Position numbers and translations under genes: made by a program. A DNA stretch of 64,000 nt from an uncultured Cohaesibacter sp. (lineage in GTDB: Bacteria; Pseudomonadota; Alphaproteobacteria; Rhizobiales; Cohaesibacteraceae), in assembly GCF_963662805.1 (NCBI RefSeq), contig NZ_OY759869.1, positions 124,001-188,000 of the forward strand. The letters are read 5' to 3'. The notes below the pieces were generated by a model. It searched no databases, had not been told where the DNA came from, and saw only the letters and a program-made list of their open reading frames with translations. This document shows, piece by piece, positions 44,003 to 53,849 of this stretch (position 1 is the stretch's first letter; each line of letters begins with the position of its first letter).

Positions 44003-44355
44003 GTTGGAAGTGAGGCGCGATCAGCCACGGAATTGCGCTTTGAAGCCTCGCCTCCTCTTGACATGGCGTCTGTGCAGTGCAGACTGTGGCGCTGGGCTGG
44101 TGCAATGTTGAGGCGTTTGATGCGCTATTCTCCTCCACCGGCTCCTCGCACTTTTATGCATTTTGCCTCTCCAAGGTACAGTCCCCGGCTCCCTGCCGAT
44201 GGATCATGCCCAGCGAAGGCATCATGTCCCTACCTCTAAGACCCCTGACGCGGTTGATGGTCATCGACTGCGTTCCTCAGGTTTCGATGTGTCGATGGAT
44301 GCTCCGGCGTTCGCGGCCTGTCGAGGCCAAGTCAAGATTTCGGATATAGCAAACC
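44003..44355. promoter_or_regulatory. spacer between aglA and the MFS gene
   Basis: No supported gene in these 353 bases. A TTGACA (44058-44063) followed by a poor -10 region is the best promoter candidate; the spacer contains TGCAGTGCA (44073-44081), the same TGC-N3-GCA core seen upstream of the ethylmalonyl-CoA genes. The -10 is weak and the start of the downstream MFS gene lacks a good ribosome-binding site, so the assignment is tentative. Confidence 0.35.
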
Positions 44356-45570
44356 ATGTTGACCTTCATCAGGGAAAATGGACGCTGGCTGAGTGCCGGT
44401 TTTCTTCTCACCTTCGCTTCGTCTTTTGGACAGACATGGTTCATTTCGCTGTTCTCCTCCGAGATCAAGCTCGAATTCGGCCTGACGGATGGCACATGGG
44501 GGTCACTTTACACCTTGGCCACGCTCAGCTCTGCGCTGATGATGTTCTGGCTGGGGTCTCTGGTTGATCGCATTCCGCTTGTCCGGTTCGCGACCGCGAT
44601 GACGCTGCTGTTTGCCATAGCGGCGCTCGGCTTCAGCCTGTCGACCTCCGTGGTGTTTCTCGGCTTCTTCATCTTCCTGTTGCGTTTTTGCGGGCAGGGG
44701 ATGTTCAGCCATATTGCCATGACCGCCATGGGCCGCTGGTTCCACGCAACGCGCGGAAAGGCCGTGTCCATCGCCAACCTCGGGCACCCTGCCGGTGAGG
44801 TCGTCATTCCCCTGATTGCGGTCTTTGCCATCGCGACCATCGGCTGGAACATGGCGTGGATGGTGGTAGCCCTGTTGCTATTACTGGCCGTGGCTCCGGC
44901 GCTGTGGTGGCTTCTGTCTGACGACCGAGCGCCCCAGAGCGGCAAATATGACGGTCTGTCATCGGGGACTGGCGGGAAACACTGGACCCGCGCCGAGGCT
45001 GTGCGACACTGGCTGCTGCCTGCTCTTGTGCCGATGTTGCTGACGCCGGGTTTCATTACCACGGTGGTGTTCTTCCATCAGGCGCATATTGCCAGCGTCA
45101 AGGGCTGGTCGCTGATGGAGATGGCGCCGGGCTATACCTTCTTTGCTTCTTCGACCGTTGGGGCGACCTTCCTGATGGGGTGGGCATCTGACCGGTTCGG
45201 CGCTGACCGCTTGTTGCCCTATATTCTCATTCCCATGGGATTGGGGGTGTTGATCATCGGGTTTGGAACTCCGGTCTGGAATTGGTATGCGGTGTTGACG
45301 CTCTGTGGTCTGACGCAAGGGGCGTCCGGTGCCTTCTGGGGCGTGTTCCTGCCGGTTGCCTATGGCACCCGCTATCTCGGAGCCATTCGCTCGCTGGCGA
45401 CCACCGTGATGGTCTTCTCGACGGCGGTGGGGCCGGGCCTGACGGGGATGCTGATCGATGGCGGCATCACCTTTCCGATGCAGAGCTTCGTGATGAGCGC
45501 GTGGTGTATCCTGTTTTCCTTCGTCGGATATCTGATCATGCGCCGCATGGCACGGGAGAGCGAAGCCTGA
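44356..45570 (+). CDS. MFS transporter
   Basis: A 404-residue major-facilitator protein with 12 predicted helices. The loop after helix 2 is LGSLVDRIPLVRF and the equivalent after helix 8 is GWASDRFGADRLL, both G-x3-D-R-x-G-like. A charge-rich central loop (about residues 190-215) separates the two halves. The substrate is unknown; the position inside an alpha-glucoside locus, between aglA and its regulator, suggests sugar or a related metabolite. The start ATG is not preceded by a good ribosome-binding site, so an alternative start is possible. Confidence 0.85.
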   Translation: MLTFIRENGRWLSAGFLLTFASSFGQTWFISLFSSEIKLEFGLTDGTWGSLYTLATLSSALMMFWLGSLVDRIPLVRFATAMTLLFAIAALGFSLSTSVVFLGFFIFLLRFCGQGMFSHIAMTAMGRWFHATRGKAVSIANLGHPAGEVVIPLIAVFAIATIGWNMAWMVVALLLLLAVAPALWWLLSDDRAPQSGKYDGLSSGTGGKHWTRAEAVRHWLLPALVPMLLTPGFITTVVFFHQAHIASVKGWSLMEMAPGYTFFASSTVGATFLMGWASDRFGADRLLPYILIPMGLGVLIIGFGTPVWNWYAVLTLCGLTQGASGAFWGVFLPVAYGTRYLGAIRSLATTVMVFSTAVGPGLTGMLIDGGITFPMQSFVMSAWCILFSFVGYLIMRRMARESEA

Positions 45571-45627
45571 CGGGCCGCGTTTTTGTTGTGACGCTGCGGG
45601 ATGTGAGAGCAGAACTCGCTATCGCGC

Positions 45628-46666
45628 TCAGACGTCGACGAAGCGCAGTTCCGGCTGTTGCAGGGTCTGTCGTGGGCCGGGGTTGTCTTCGTTCATCAAC
45701 TCGAGCAGATGCTTGCCCATGAGGAACCCGGCTTCACGGACATCCTCGATGATGTGATCGACCGGCGGTTCCTGCATGCGGATGACCGAGGAGACCGACT
45801 TGGCGACAGCGTGATAGTCGCGCCCGCGCACCTTGCCACCCGCCGCAAAGCCGCTGATGAGGGCGAAGTAGGAGGTTTCTCCCGGGCAGATGATGCCATC
45901 GGGTGTCTTTTCCGAGAGGGCCAGTTGCCGCGCCCATTCGACCAGCTCCTCGGGCTGGGAATCAAGCGACACCTGTTCGGGGAAAATATAGTCCGACGCC
46001 CGTCTCCCGTACCGCCCGCATGAAGCCATAGCGCATGTGCTGATGGAAGGTGAACTTTGTGAGGGGCAGGAAGATGCTCAGCCGCGAACAGCCCTTCTCC
46101 ACCAGCCGCATCGCCGCATTGTAGGCGAAAGCCTCGTTGTCATAGTCCACATAGCTGTGCTCATAGACAAACTCGGTTCGCCCGTGACAGACAAAGGGAA
46201 ACTTCCGCTCGACAAGAAAACGGACACGCTCGTCATGCACTCTGGTGCGCGAGAAGAGCAGGCCGTCGGCCAATCCGTTGCGCACGGTTTGGACGACCGG
46301 ATCCATGATGTCGTTCTGGGTGAAATGCGGTGTGATGTTGAGGTGGTAGTTGGTGCCCCGAAGCGCCTCGACGATGCCCGAGACCATCGAATTGCCAAAA
46401 CTGAGGATCTCGTTGTGCGGATCGAGAATGAGGCTGACCACGTGGGTCTTGCCGGTTCTCAGCCTGAGGGCAGCTCGGTCCGGCACATAACCGATTTCCT
46501 TGGCCACCTTGACGACGAGCTCGCGGGTCTTGGCAGAAATCTTCGGATCGCTGCGCAGGGCCTTTGATACCGTGGTTACCGCAAGGCCCGTGACATCCGC
46601 GATCGTCTGTTGAGTCGGGCGAGAGCCGACTGAAATCTGATCCAGTGGAATGCGGTCTTGGGCCAT
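45628..46666 (-). pseudogene. aglR: LacI family transcriptional regulator, frameshifted
   Basis: A LacI/GalR regulator that in rhizobial agl loci represses the alpha-glucoside operon. The N-terminal helix-turn-helix TQQTIADVTGLAVTTVSKAL is followed by the effector-binding domain (THVVSLILDPHNE, VCHGRTEF, DYDNEAF). The frame breaks near 45992-45996: GTCGGAC would need to be GTCGAC to join ...RETGV to DYIFPEQVSLDSQ, giving a 345-residue protein; the C-terminal part (DGIICPGETSYFAL, PPVDHIIEDV) is intact. As read, translation stops just after the break, losing about 120 C-terminal residues. The start is unclear (ATG 46666 or TTG 46687). It is divergent from aglE. Confidence 0.8.
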
Positions 46667-46808
46667 GGCGGTGTTTCGATGTTGCAAGGCGAGGGGAGTT
46701 TTCCCCTAGCACGGCGGTCTTCTACGGTCAAATACGGTCAAGCACTGCCCAAAACCACGTCCATCCACTGTCAGATAGCTGGTTCTCGACCTGCTTGTAA
46801 AAAGTTCA

Positions 46809-46839
46809 TTGACAAATGTAGCAGTTACAACGTTAGAAT
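46809..46839 (+). promoter_or_regulatory. candidate aglE promoter
   Basis: TTGACA (46809-46814) and TAGAAT (46834-46839), 19 bases apart, lie about 40 bases upstream of the aglE start in the divergent regulator-transporter spacer. The spacer between the boxes contains TTACAA-CG-TTAGAA, a weak LacI-type symmetric element centred on CG, which would place the operator over the promoter. The element's symmetry is poor. Confidence 0.4.
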
Positions 46840-46877
46840 ACAACCAGAGTATCAGACTTCACAACTGGGAGGAAATG

Positions 46878-48143
46878 ATGGTCCTGAAATCTCTGCTTAA
46901 ATGCTCGATTCTGAGCTTGGCAACACTCGCTATTCCCCTTTCAATCACATCCGTCAAGGCCGAAGACAGCGTTGAAGTCTTGCACTGGGTGGACCGCCGG
47001 TGGGGAGGCTGCGGCACTCAATGTATTGAAGGAAAACCTTGAAAAAGACGGGGTTAAATGGTCCGATATGCCTGTTGCCGGCGGCAGCGGCGTGAGCGCC
47101 ATGACAGCCCTTCGTGCCCGCGTCACAGCAGGCAACGCACCAACCGCCGTACAGATGATGGGATTCAACATCAAGGACTGGTCGGCACAGGGCGTGCTGG
47201 GCAATCTTGACGATATCGCCAAGGCTGAAGGTTGGGACAACGTGGTACCTCCGGCTCTGCAGGAGTTCTCCAAACATGACGGCAGCTGGATTGCTGCTCC
47301 GGTGAACGTCCACTCCACCAACTGGGTCTGGATCAACAAGAAAGCCCTTGATGCGGCCGGTGGCAAAGCTCCGACCACATGGGATGAGCTGATCAAGGTT
47401 CTCGACGCCATGAAGGCAAACGGCATCACGCCACTGGCCTATGGTGGTCAGGTGCCTGGCAGGACGGTACCGTCTGGGAATCGGTTGTCCTGTCTCTGGG
47501 CGACGACTTCTATCAGGATGCGGTGATCGATCTGAAGCCGGAAGCTCTTGGTGGGGAGAAAATGGTTGAAGCCTTCAAGCGCATGGAAGTGCTGAAGAGC
47601 TATGTTGACGACAACTTCTCTGGTCGTGACTGGAACCTTGCCTCTGCGATGGTCATCAATGATGAGGCCGGCATGCAGATCATGGGTGACTGGGCCAAGG
47701 GTGAATTCCTGCAATCCAAAAAGGTTCCGGGTGAGGACTTCGTCTGCATCCGCTTCCCCGACACTCAAGGGGCTGTGACCTTCAACTCCGACCAGTTCGT
47801 GATGTTCAAGGTGGATGACGCTCATCTGGCTGCCCAGAAGAAAATGGCGTCTGCCGTCATGGATCCGAACTTCCAGATCGCATTCAACACGGTCAAGGGA
47901 TCTGTCCCTGCCCGTACGGATGTCTCCAATGAGAAGTTCGACGATTGCGGCAAGAAAGGCATGGCTGACCTTGCCGATGCTGCCAAGAGTGGTCGCCTCT
48001 TTGGCTCCATGGCTCACGGCCACGCCGTGCCAGATGGTATCAAGAGCGCCATGTTCGACGTGATCACGGCCCACTTCAACGGTGAATTCAGTGCCGAGGA
48101 AGCCGCCGCAGAACTCGTCGACGCGGTTGAAGCTGCCAAATAG
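46878..48143 (+). pseudogene. aglE: alpha-glucoside ABC transporter substrate-binding protein, two frameshifts
   Basis: Periplasmic solute-binding protein of the CUT1 type. A signal peptide (about 1-25, ending SVKAED) precedes EVLHW. Break 1: a GGG run at 46987-46989 needs one base fewer, giving EVLHWWTAGGEAAALN. Break 2: near 47450-47465 one base is missing, after which PWQDGTVWESVVLSLGDDFYQD would run on. With both repaired the protein is about 421 residues and continues through GVKWSDMPVAGGSG, NVHSTNWVWINK and MQIMGDWAKGEF to the end. No internal stop mutation besides those caused by the shifts. The ATG at 46878 follows GGGAGGA. Confidence 0.82.
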
Positions 48144-48239
48144 GAGCCTCACGGACAGCCCTCATTCTTCGGGCTATCAAACAGGTCGGGGGCCTTGGTG
48201 CCTCCGGCCGGATTTTCGCACCAATCTGAAGAGTAGCCG

Positions 48240-49117
48240 ATGCTGGATCGCATACGTGATTGGGTGCCGCGCATTGTGATTGCGCCGAGCTTCCTGCTTG
48301 TCCTGGTCTTCGTCTACGGTTTCATCCTTTATTCCGGTTATCTGTCGATGACCAATTCAAGGATGCTGCCGTCTGACGAATGGATCGGATTTGCGAACTA
48401 TATCAAACTGTTCAAGCTGAGACACTGGCACACGGCCCTCACGAATCTGGGGATCTTCAGTGTGCTTTACATTGGCATCAGCACCGTTCTTGGCCTGTTT
48501 CTGGCGATCCTTCTCGACCAGAAAATCCGGGCAGAAGGGTTCCTGCGCCCGGTGTATCTCTATCCCATGGCTCTGTCCTTCATCGTGACGGGCGTTGCGT
48601 GGAAATGGTTTCTGGATCCGGGTATCGGCATCGAGGCAACTCTTCACAGCTGGGGGCTGGGGAAAATTTTCAGTTCAACTGGATCAAGGATAGCGAGATG
48701 GCGATCTACACGGTCGTGATCGCGGCTGTCTGGCAGTCATCGGGCTTCGTAATGGCGATGTTTCTTGCCGGTTTGAGGGGGATCGATACCGAGATCATGC
48801 GTGCCGCTGAGATGGATGGCGCGTCTAAGATCCTCATTTATCGCAAGATCGTCATTCCGATGATGCGGCCGGTGTTCCTGTCGTCCTTCGTGGTGCTCGC
48901 GCACCTTGCCATCAAAGCCTACGATCTGGTGGTCGCGCTGACTGGAGGTGGGCCGGGACGAGCAACCGAAGTGCCCGCGACCTTCATGTATTCCTACACC
49001 TTCACCCGCAACCAGATGGGGGTCGGCGCATCGTCGGCGATCGTCATGATGATCATGATCTTCTCGATCATCATCCCCTATCTCTACAGCGAAATGAGAA
49101 GTGGAGACCGCAGATGA
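48240..49117 (+). pseudogene. aglF: ABC transporter permease (sugar, CUT1), frameshifted
   Basis: Inner-membrane permease of a CUT1 sugar importer. Helices are visible in both parts (IVIAPSFLLVLVFVYGFIL, ISTVLGLFLAILL, and after the break WQSSGFVMAMFLAGL and SSAIVMMIMIFSIIIPYLY), with the EAA loop EIMRAAEMDGASKILIYRKI for ATPase contact. The frame breaks in the GGGG run at 48659-48662: one more G would join SWGLG to ENFQFNWIKD and restore a 292-residue protein. The stop overlaps the aglG start in an ATGA junction. The spacing to aglE is 96 bases. Confidence 0.82.
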
Positions 49118-49999
49118 CCGAGACAGTCTCCCATCGTGATCGCACCATGTTCGAAAAGGTCATGCGTGTTCTGCTCTATGTCGTGTTGGTCTTTTTCGCG
49201 GTCTATTACCTGCTGCCGCTCTATGTGATGCTGGTCAATTCCTTCAAGCCACTGGATGAAATCCGGGGCGGCGGGATGATGAACCTGCCCGAGCAATGGA
49301 CGATCGCCCCTTGGTTGTCGGCCTGGTCTTCGGCCCAGATCGGGGTTGATCCTTCGGGGCTGAAGCCCTTCTTCTTCAACTCGATCCTGATGGTCGTGCC
49401 TGCGGTGCTGATCTCGACCCTTTTGGGGGCCGTGAATGGCTATGTGCTGACCAAGTGGCGGTTCCCGGGCGACAATCTGGTGTTCGGCCTGCTGCTGCTG
49501 GCCTGTTTCATCCCCTTCCAGATCGTGCTCATCCCGATGGCGCGCATTCTGGGCATGTTGAGCCTTGCCGGGACAACGCCGGGTCTGGTGCTGGTGCATA
49601 CGGTCTATGGTCTCGGCTTCACCACCCTTTTCTTCCGCAACTATTATGAGGCCTTCCCCCACCGAGCTCGTGCGCTCGGCCCAGATCGACGGGGCGGGCT
49701 TCTTCCAGATCTTCTGGCGCATCATGCTGCCCAACTCCGCACCGATCTTTGTGGTGACGGTGATCTGGCAGTTTACCAACGTTTGGAATGACTTCCTGTT
49801 CGGTGCCTCGTTCGCCGACTTTGACTCCATCCCGATTACGGTTGCGCTCAACAACCTCGTCAATTCGTCCACGGGCGTGAAGGAATATAACGTGCATTTT
49901 GCTGGCTCCATCCTGGCCGCGCTCCCAACCCTCGTAGTTTACATCGTGTCCGGTCGCTATTTCGTTCGCGGCCTGATGGCAGGTTCCGTGAAAGGATAG
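49114..49999 (+). pseudogene. aglG: ABC transporter permease (sugar, CUT1), frameshifted
   Basis: Second permease of the CUT1 importer. The N-terminal part (VLLYVVLVFFAVYYLLPLYV, then FFFNSILMVVPAVL) and the EAA loop TELVRSAQIDGAGFFQIFWR with the following helix (FVVTVIWQFTNVWNDFLFG) are as expected. The frame breaks in a run of five C at 49656-49660: removing one C joins YYEAFP to TELVRSAQIDGAG and gives a 294-residue protein ending RYFVRGLMAGSVKG. As read, the protein is truncated with a nonsense tail. It overlaps aglF by four bases and is followed immediately by aglK. Confidence 0.82.
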
Positions 50000-50003
50000 G
50001 ATG

Positions 50004-51116
50004 ATGGCCTCACTGACGATCAAAGATCTCTATAAATCCTATGGTAGGGTCGAGGTCCTGAAGGGCATCGATCTCGAAATTGAAGATGGCGGCTTTCTGG
50101 TGCTGGTCGGGCCGTCCGGCTGTGGCAAGTCGACCTTGCTCAACACCATTGCTGGCCTTGAGGACATCACCAGCGGAGACATCATGATCGGGGATCGTTC
50201 AGTCTCCGGACTGGCGCCCTCCAAGCGTGATATCGCCATGGTGTTCCAGTCCTATGCGCTCTATCCCAACATGACGGTTGCCCAGAATATCAGTTTCGGG
50301 ATGGAAGTCCGGGGGATTGACAAGGCTGAACGCGAAACCTCAATCAAGCGTGTTGCCGACATGCTGCAGATCGGCGAGCTGCTCAACCGCAAGCCCGGCC
50401 AGCTTTCGGGTGGTCAGCGGCAGCGTGTGGCCATGGGCCGGGCGCTGGTGAGAGACCCTCAGGTGTTCCTGTTCGATGAACCGCTGTCCAACCTTGACGC
50501 CAAGCTCCGGGTCGACATGCGCACCGAGATCAAGCGGCTGCATCACCGGATGGGAACGACCATCGTGTATGTGACCCACGACCAGATCGAGGCCCTGACG
50601 CTCGCCAGCAAGATCGCCGTGCTGAAGGATGGCTATCTGCAGCAGTTTGGCTCTCCCGCCGAGGTGTATGATGATCCGGTCAACATGTTCGTAGCCGACT
50701 TCATGGGCTCGCCTTCGATGAACCTTGTTCCGGCAACGGTCAAGGTCGAGGGCGGATCGGTCACGATTTCGCTGGTCGAAGCCAATGGTGAGACCTTCAC
50801 CCTGCCGGTTCAGGATGCCGGTGGCCTGCCGCATTATGATGGCAAGGGCATCGTGCTTGGTATTCGCCCCGAGGCTCTCACGGATCCACACGGGGCTGAT
50901 CGCACCTCCTCTCAGGTGATTGAACGCTCCTGCATGGTGGATGTGGTGGAACCGGCTGGTTCGGACACCTTCGTCATTCTCCATCTGGGTGGCAAGCAGG
51001 CAATTGCCCGTATGCGTGCCAATGCACCGGTGAAGGCGGGAGAGAAGGCAACGCTGGCCTTTGACATGGAAAAGGCGGTGTATTTCGATCCTGAAACCAC
51101 CGAGCGGATCCGCTAG
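50004..51116 (+). CDS. aglK: ABC transporter ATP-binding protein (sugar, MsmK/UgpC type)
   Basis: ATPase of the alpha-glucoside importer, CUT1 type. About 370 residues: Walker A GPSGCGKST (residues 36-44), Q-loop AMVFQSYALYPNMT, signature LSGGQRQRVA, Walker B VFLFDEPLSNLD, switch His in VTHDQ, and a C-terminal TOBE regulatory domain. ATG 50004 follows AAGGA by seven bases; an ATG at 50001 is possible. Unlike the three upstream genes it is fully intact. MsmK-type ATPases can serve several importers, so it could remain useful even if aglEFG are broken. Confidence 0.93.
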   Translation: MASLTIKDLYKSYGRVEVLKGIDLEIEDGGFLVLVGPSGCGKSTLLNTIAGLEDITSGDIMIGDRSVSGLAPSKRDIAMVFQSYALYPNMTVAQNISFGMEVRGIDKAERETSIKRVADMLQIGELLNRKPGQLSGGQRQRVAMGRALVRDPQVFLFDEPLSNLDAKLRVDMRTEIKRLHHRMGTTIVYVTHDQIEALTLASKIAVLKDGYLQQFGSPAEVYDDPVNMFVADFMGSPSMNLVPATVKVEGGSVTISLVEANGETFTLPVQDAGGLPHYDGKGIVLGIRPEALTDPHGADRTSSQVIERSCMVDVVEPAGSDTFVILHLGGKQAIARMRANAPVKAGEKATLAFDMEKAVYFDPETTERIR

Positions 51117-51161
51117 CACGGCTCCCGAAACCTGCTTCAATAGGCAGGTCAACGTGATGAG

Positions 51162-51198
51162 AAACCCGCAGGACAGTGGCTGGTCTGGCGGGTTTTTT
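51162..51198 (+). terminator. rho-independent terminator after aglK
   Basis: An eight-base stem (AAACCCGC at 51162-51169 with GCGGGTTT at 51188-51195) encloses an 18-base loop and ends in T6 (51193-51198). It lies 45 bases past the aglK stop and should end the agl transcript. Confidence 0.85.
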
Positions 51199-51309
51199 GT
51201 GTCTTTAGGAATGGGAAAGACTGCTGTGGTACAAAATACTACTTACAGCATGTGAGAGTTCCGGCCCGTCTGCGTACAGGTCTGACGTCCGGATCGAAGA
51301 AAGGCATTC

Positions 51310-52128
51310 ATGAAGCGGATCTACCTGACCATTCTGGCTGTCACTACAGTGTCCGTCATCACGTCCCTGACTGTGACCAGTATCATCTCCTATGCGATCC
51401 TGCAGCGGGACACCTATGTCGATCTGGTCATCTGCTCCATCGTGCCGATTTTCGTTGCCGCTCCTGTCACTTGGTATATCGACCGGCAGCGCCGCAAGCT
51501 TGACATGGCGCTTTCAGATTTGCGCCGAGCCCACGAGCAGCTGGAGTATCAGGCCAACCGGGATTTTCTGACCGGTGCGCTCAATCGGCAATGTTTCGTC
51601 AAGACGGTGTCAGAAGGTTGGGGCACCGAGGGCGGGGCTTTGCTCTGCATGGATGTCGACAATTTCAAGCAGATCAACGACACTTACGGCCATGGAGTGG
51701 GGGATATGGCCCTCAAGCTGATCACCGACGCCATCACGGCGGCGGTTGGGGAGGGCGATCTCGTTGCCCGGATCGGCGGCGAGGAGTTTTCCGTCTTCAG
51801 CTTTGGGGCGGGCTACGACGAGGCCGAAGCGCTCGGCGAGCGCATCCGCCGGATCATTTCCGAGCTGGTCTTCCGGCCAGATGGTGAAGGTTTGCACAAG
51901 CTGACAGTCAGCATTGGCGTTGCCTTCACCAGTGAGACCGGGCGCTTTGATGCTCTTGTTGATCTCGCCGATCAGCGGATGTATCGGGCGAAGACTTCAG
52001 GGGAAGAACCGCGCGGTTCTGCCGGAGCGATCCGACGTGCTGCGGGTCGCTTGATCCGGTCCGATTTCGGCTGCCTGCCACGTCTTCAGAAGCGCGTCAT
52101 GCAAGGCAACGACGGGCGGGGGTGCTGA
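51310..52128 (+). CDS. membrane-bound GGDEF diguanylate cyclase
   Basis: Makes cyclic di-GMP from two GTP. 272 residues: two membrane helices (about 9-31 and 38-57) with no large sensor between them, then a GGDEF domain whose active site is GGEEF at 156-160; the MDVDNFKQINDTYGHGVGD block is intact. The product-inhibition I-site would be RxxD at 147-150 and here reads GEGD, so Arg is missing and feedback inhibition is probably absent. After the domain, about 35 residues of basic sequence follow. Lies after the agl terminator and is convergent with opgH, with two bases between their stops. Confidence 0.9.
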   Translation: MKRIYLTILAVTTVSVITSLTVTSIISYAILQRDTYVDLVICSIVPIFVAAPVTWYIDRQRRKLDMALSDLRRAHEQLEYQANRDFLTGALNRQCFVKTVSEGWGTEGGALLCMDVDNFKQINDTYGHGVGDMALKLITDAITAAVGEGDLVARIGGEEFSVFSFGAGYDEAEALGERIRRIISELVFRPDGEGLHKLTVSIGVAFTSETGRFDALVDLADQRMYRAKTSGEEPRGSAGAIRRAAGRLIRSDFGCLPRLQKRVMQGNDGRGC

Positions 52129-52130
52129 GT

Positions 52131-53801
52131 TCACCCGGCACCGTGAGCAGGGTTGTTGCTACCTGGACGGGAGCTCCACCAAAGGATGAGCGGGGCGAAG
52201 GCGAGGGGCAGGCCAACAGGCAGCAGCCACAAAAGCAGGTTTGGCGCCAGATATTGCACTGCCAGAAGACCGACGATCCCGCAAAGGGAAATCCAGCCAG
52301 ATGCTGCAAGGCTCTCCCTGAGGCTGAGGCGGCCGTCACCACGGTTATTGGTCGGCCAACCGCCGTCCTTGCCGCGCATGACCTGATAGACCGAGCGGGT
52401 GGCGTAGAGCATCATGATCGGGGCGATCACCGACGAGAAGACCAATTCCCATAGCGTTGAGGCCGTTACACGCGGAAAGCCGCCAAACAGGCCTGCCTGC
52501 CGAGTGATGCCCACTTTGAGCACCATCAGGAGCTTGGGCAGGAACAGAAGGCCGAAGATGCCGACGAACAGTCCGATGGCTTCGGATGCCATGGAGGGTG
52601 GAATGTAGGGGGTCGGCCAGTTTGGTTCGGGGAAATAATCCGGCTGGGTGTCAAAGAAGGGATCAAGGATCGAGACGATCAGGAAAGCCAGCCAGAAGAG
52701 CGGTGCGATATAGGCCATGATGCCTTGGGCAAAGGTGAAGCGTGACCAAGGCTTCAGGCCCGGGGCCGCGATGATGCGTGAATGCTGCAGATTGCCCTGA
52801 CACCAGCGGCGATCCCGTTTGGCGTGTTCGACGATATTCTCCGGGCCTTCCTCGTAGGAGCCGCCGAGGTCATCATCGACGCGGACGGTCCAGCCAGCGC
52901 GGGCGAGAAGGGCTGCCTCGACATAATCGTGGCTCATGATGTGCCCGCCAAAGGGAGGCTCGCCGTGTAGGACAGGCAGGCCGCAGGACTGGGCAAAGGC
53001 GGAGACGCGAATGATGGCATTGTGACCCCAGAAGGATCCCGTGCGGCCCTGCAGCATCGCCTGTCCGCGACAGAAGATCGGCGAGAAGAAGGATGCTGCG
53101 AATTGCATGGCGCGGCCAAAGCGGGAGCGGGCGCGCACGATCTTGGGCAGGGTCTGCAAAAGCCCGAGGCCGGGATCTGCTTCCATGCGGCGGATCATCT
53201 CGATGATGGTTTCGCCTTCCATCAGGCTATCGGCGTCGAGGATGACAGCATAATTGTAGGCGCCACCTGAGCGCTCGATAAAGTCCTCGAGGTTGCCCGC
53301 CTTCTTGCCGGTGTTCTGTTCCCTGCGGCGATAAAAGAAGCGGCCTTCGCCCTGCACGTCGCTGACAAGGCGGACGAACAGCTGCTCTTCCAGAGCGGCG
53401 ATGGCGGGATTGCGGCTATCGGACAGAATGGCAAAATGGATGTCGGCGTCGACGCCCGTCTCTTTCAGTGACTGGTCCATGGCGGCCAGTCGGGAGAAGG
53501 AAACGAGGGGATCCTCATTGTAGACGGGCATGATGACGACGGTTCGGCCCTGAATGGGCGCGTCGCGGTTCAGGCTGGGTGTGCTCGGGTTGGTGGTGAG
53601 GCCGAGAAGGCCCTGAATGCCACCCCAGGCAAGCCATGTGGTCGAGATCAGAATGAGGACGGCGCGCACCACGTCAATGATTTCGAGGCCATCGACAATG
53701 CCGATTTGCATGAAGACCAGAAATGCGCCAATGCCGATTACCAGCGACAGCGTGATCGCAATCGTTCTCAAGGTGTGCAAAGTCATTCTGTCCGTCGCCA
53801 T
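52131..53801 (-). CDS. opgH: osmoregulated periplasmic glucan glucosyltransferase (OpgH/MdoH)
   Basis: Inner-membrane GT2 enzyme that makes the linear beta-1,2-glucan backbone of osmoregulated periplasmic glucans and exports it. 556 residues, much shorter than the 847 residues of E. coli because the N-terminal cytoplasmic domain is absent. Present: TVVIMPVYNEDP, YAVILDADSLMEG (DxD), FWGHNAIIR, the acceptor region HDYVEAALLARAGW and the RRWCQGN motif, with membrane helices on both sides. The start MATDRM follows AGGGA. The conserved Pro-x-x-Met-Pro-x-Gln peptide normally near the start of OpgH is in a separate ORF just upstream (53850-54023). Confidence 0.93.
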   Translation of the reverse strand: MATDRMTLHTLRTIAITLSLVIGIGAFLVFMQIGIVDGLEIIDVVRAVLILISTTWLAWGGIQGLLGLTTNPSTPSLNRDAPIQGRTVVIMPVYNEDPLVSFSRLAAMDQSLKETGVDADIHFAILSDSRNPAIAALEEQLFVRLVSDVQGEGRFFYRRREQNTGKKAGNLEDFIERSGGAYNYAVILDADSLMEGETIIEMIRRMEADPGLGLLQTLPKIVRARSRFGRAMQFAASFFSPIFCRGQAMLQGRTGSFWGHNAIIRVSAFAQSCGLPVLHGEPPFGGHIMSHDYVEAALLARAGWTVRVDDDLGGSYEEGPENIVEHAKRDRRWCQGNLQHSRIIAAPGLKPWSRFTFAQGIMAYIAPLFWLAFLIVSILDPFFDTQPDYFPEPNWPTPYIPPSMASEAIGLFVGIFGLLFLPKLLMVLKVGITRQAGLFGGFPRVTASTLWELVFSSVIAPIMMLYATRSVYQVMRGKDGGWPTNNRGDGRLSLRESLAASGWISLCGIVGLLAVQYLAPNLLLWLLPVGLPLAFAPLILWWSSRPGSNNPAHGAG

Positions 53802-53849
53802 GGTTCAATCCCTGTTTCAGCCGATGCCTATCTGGTCAGAGTGTTGCCG

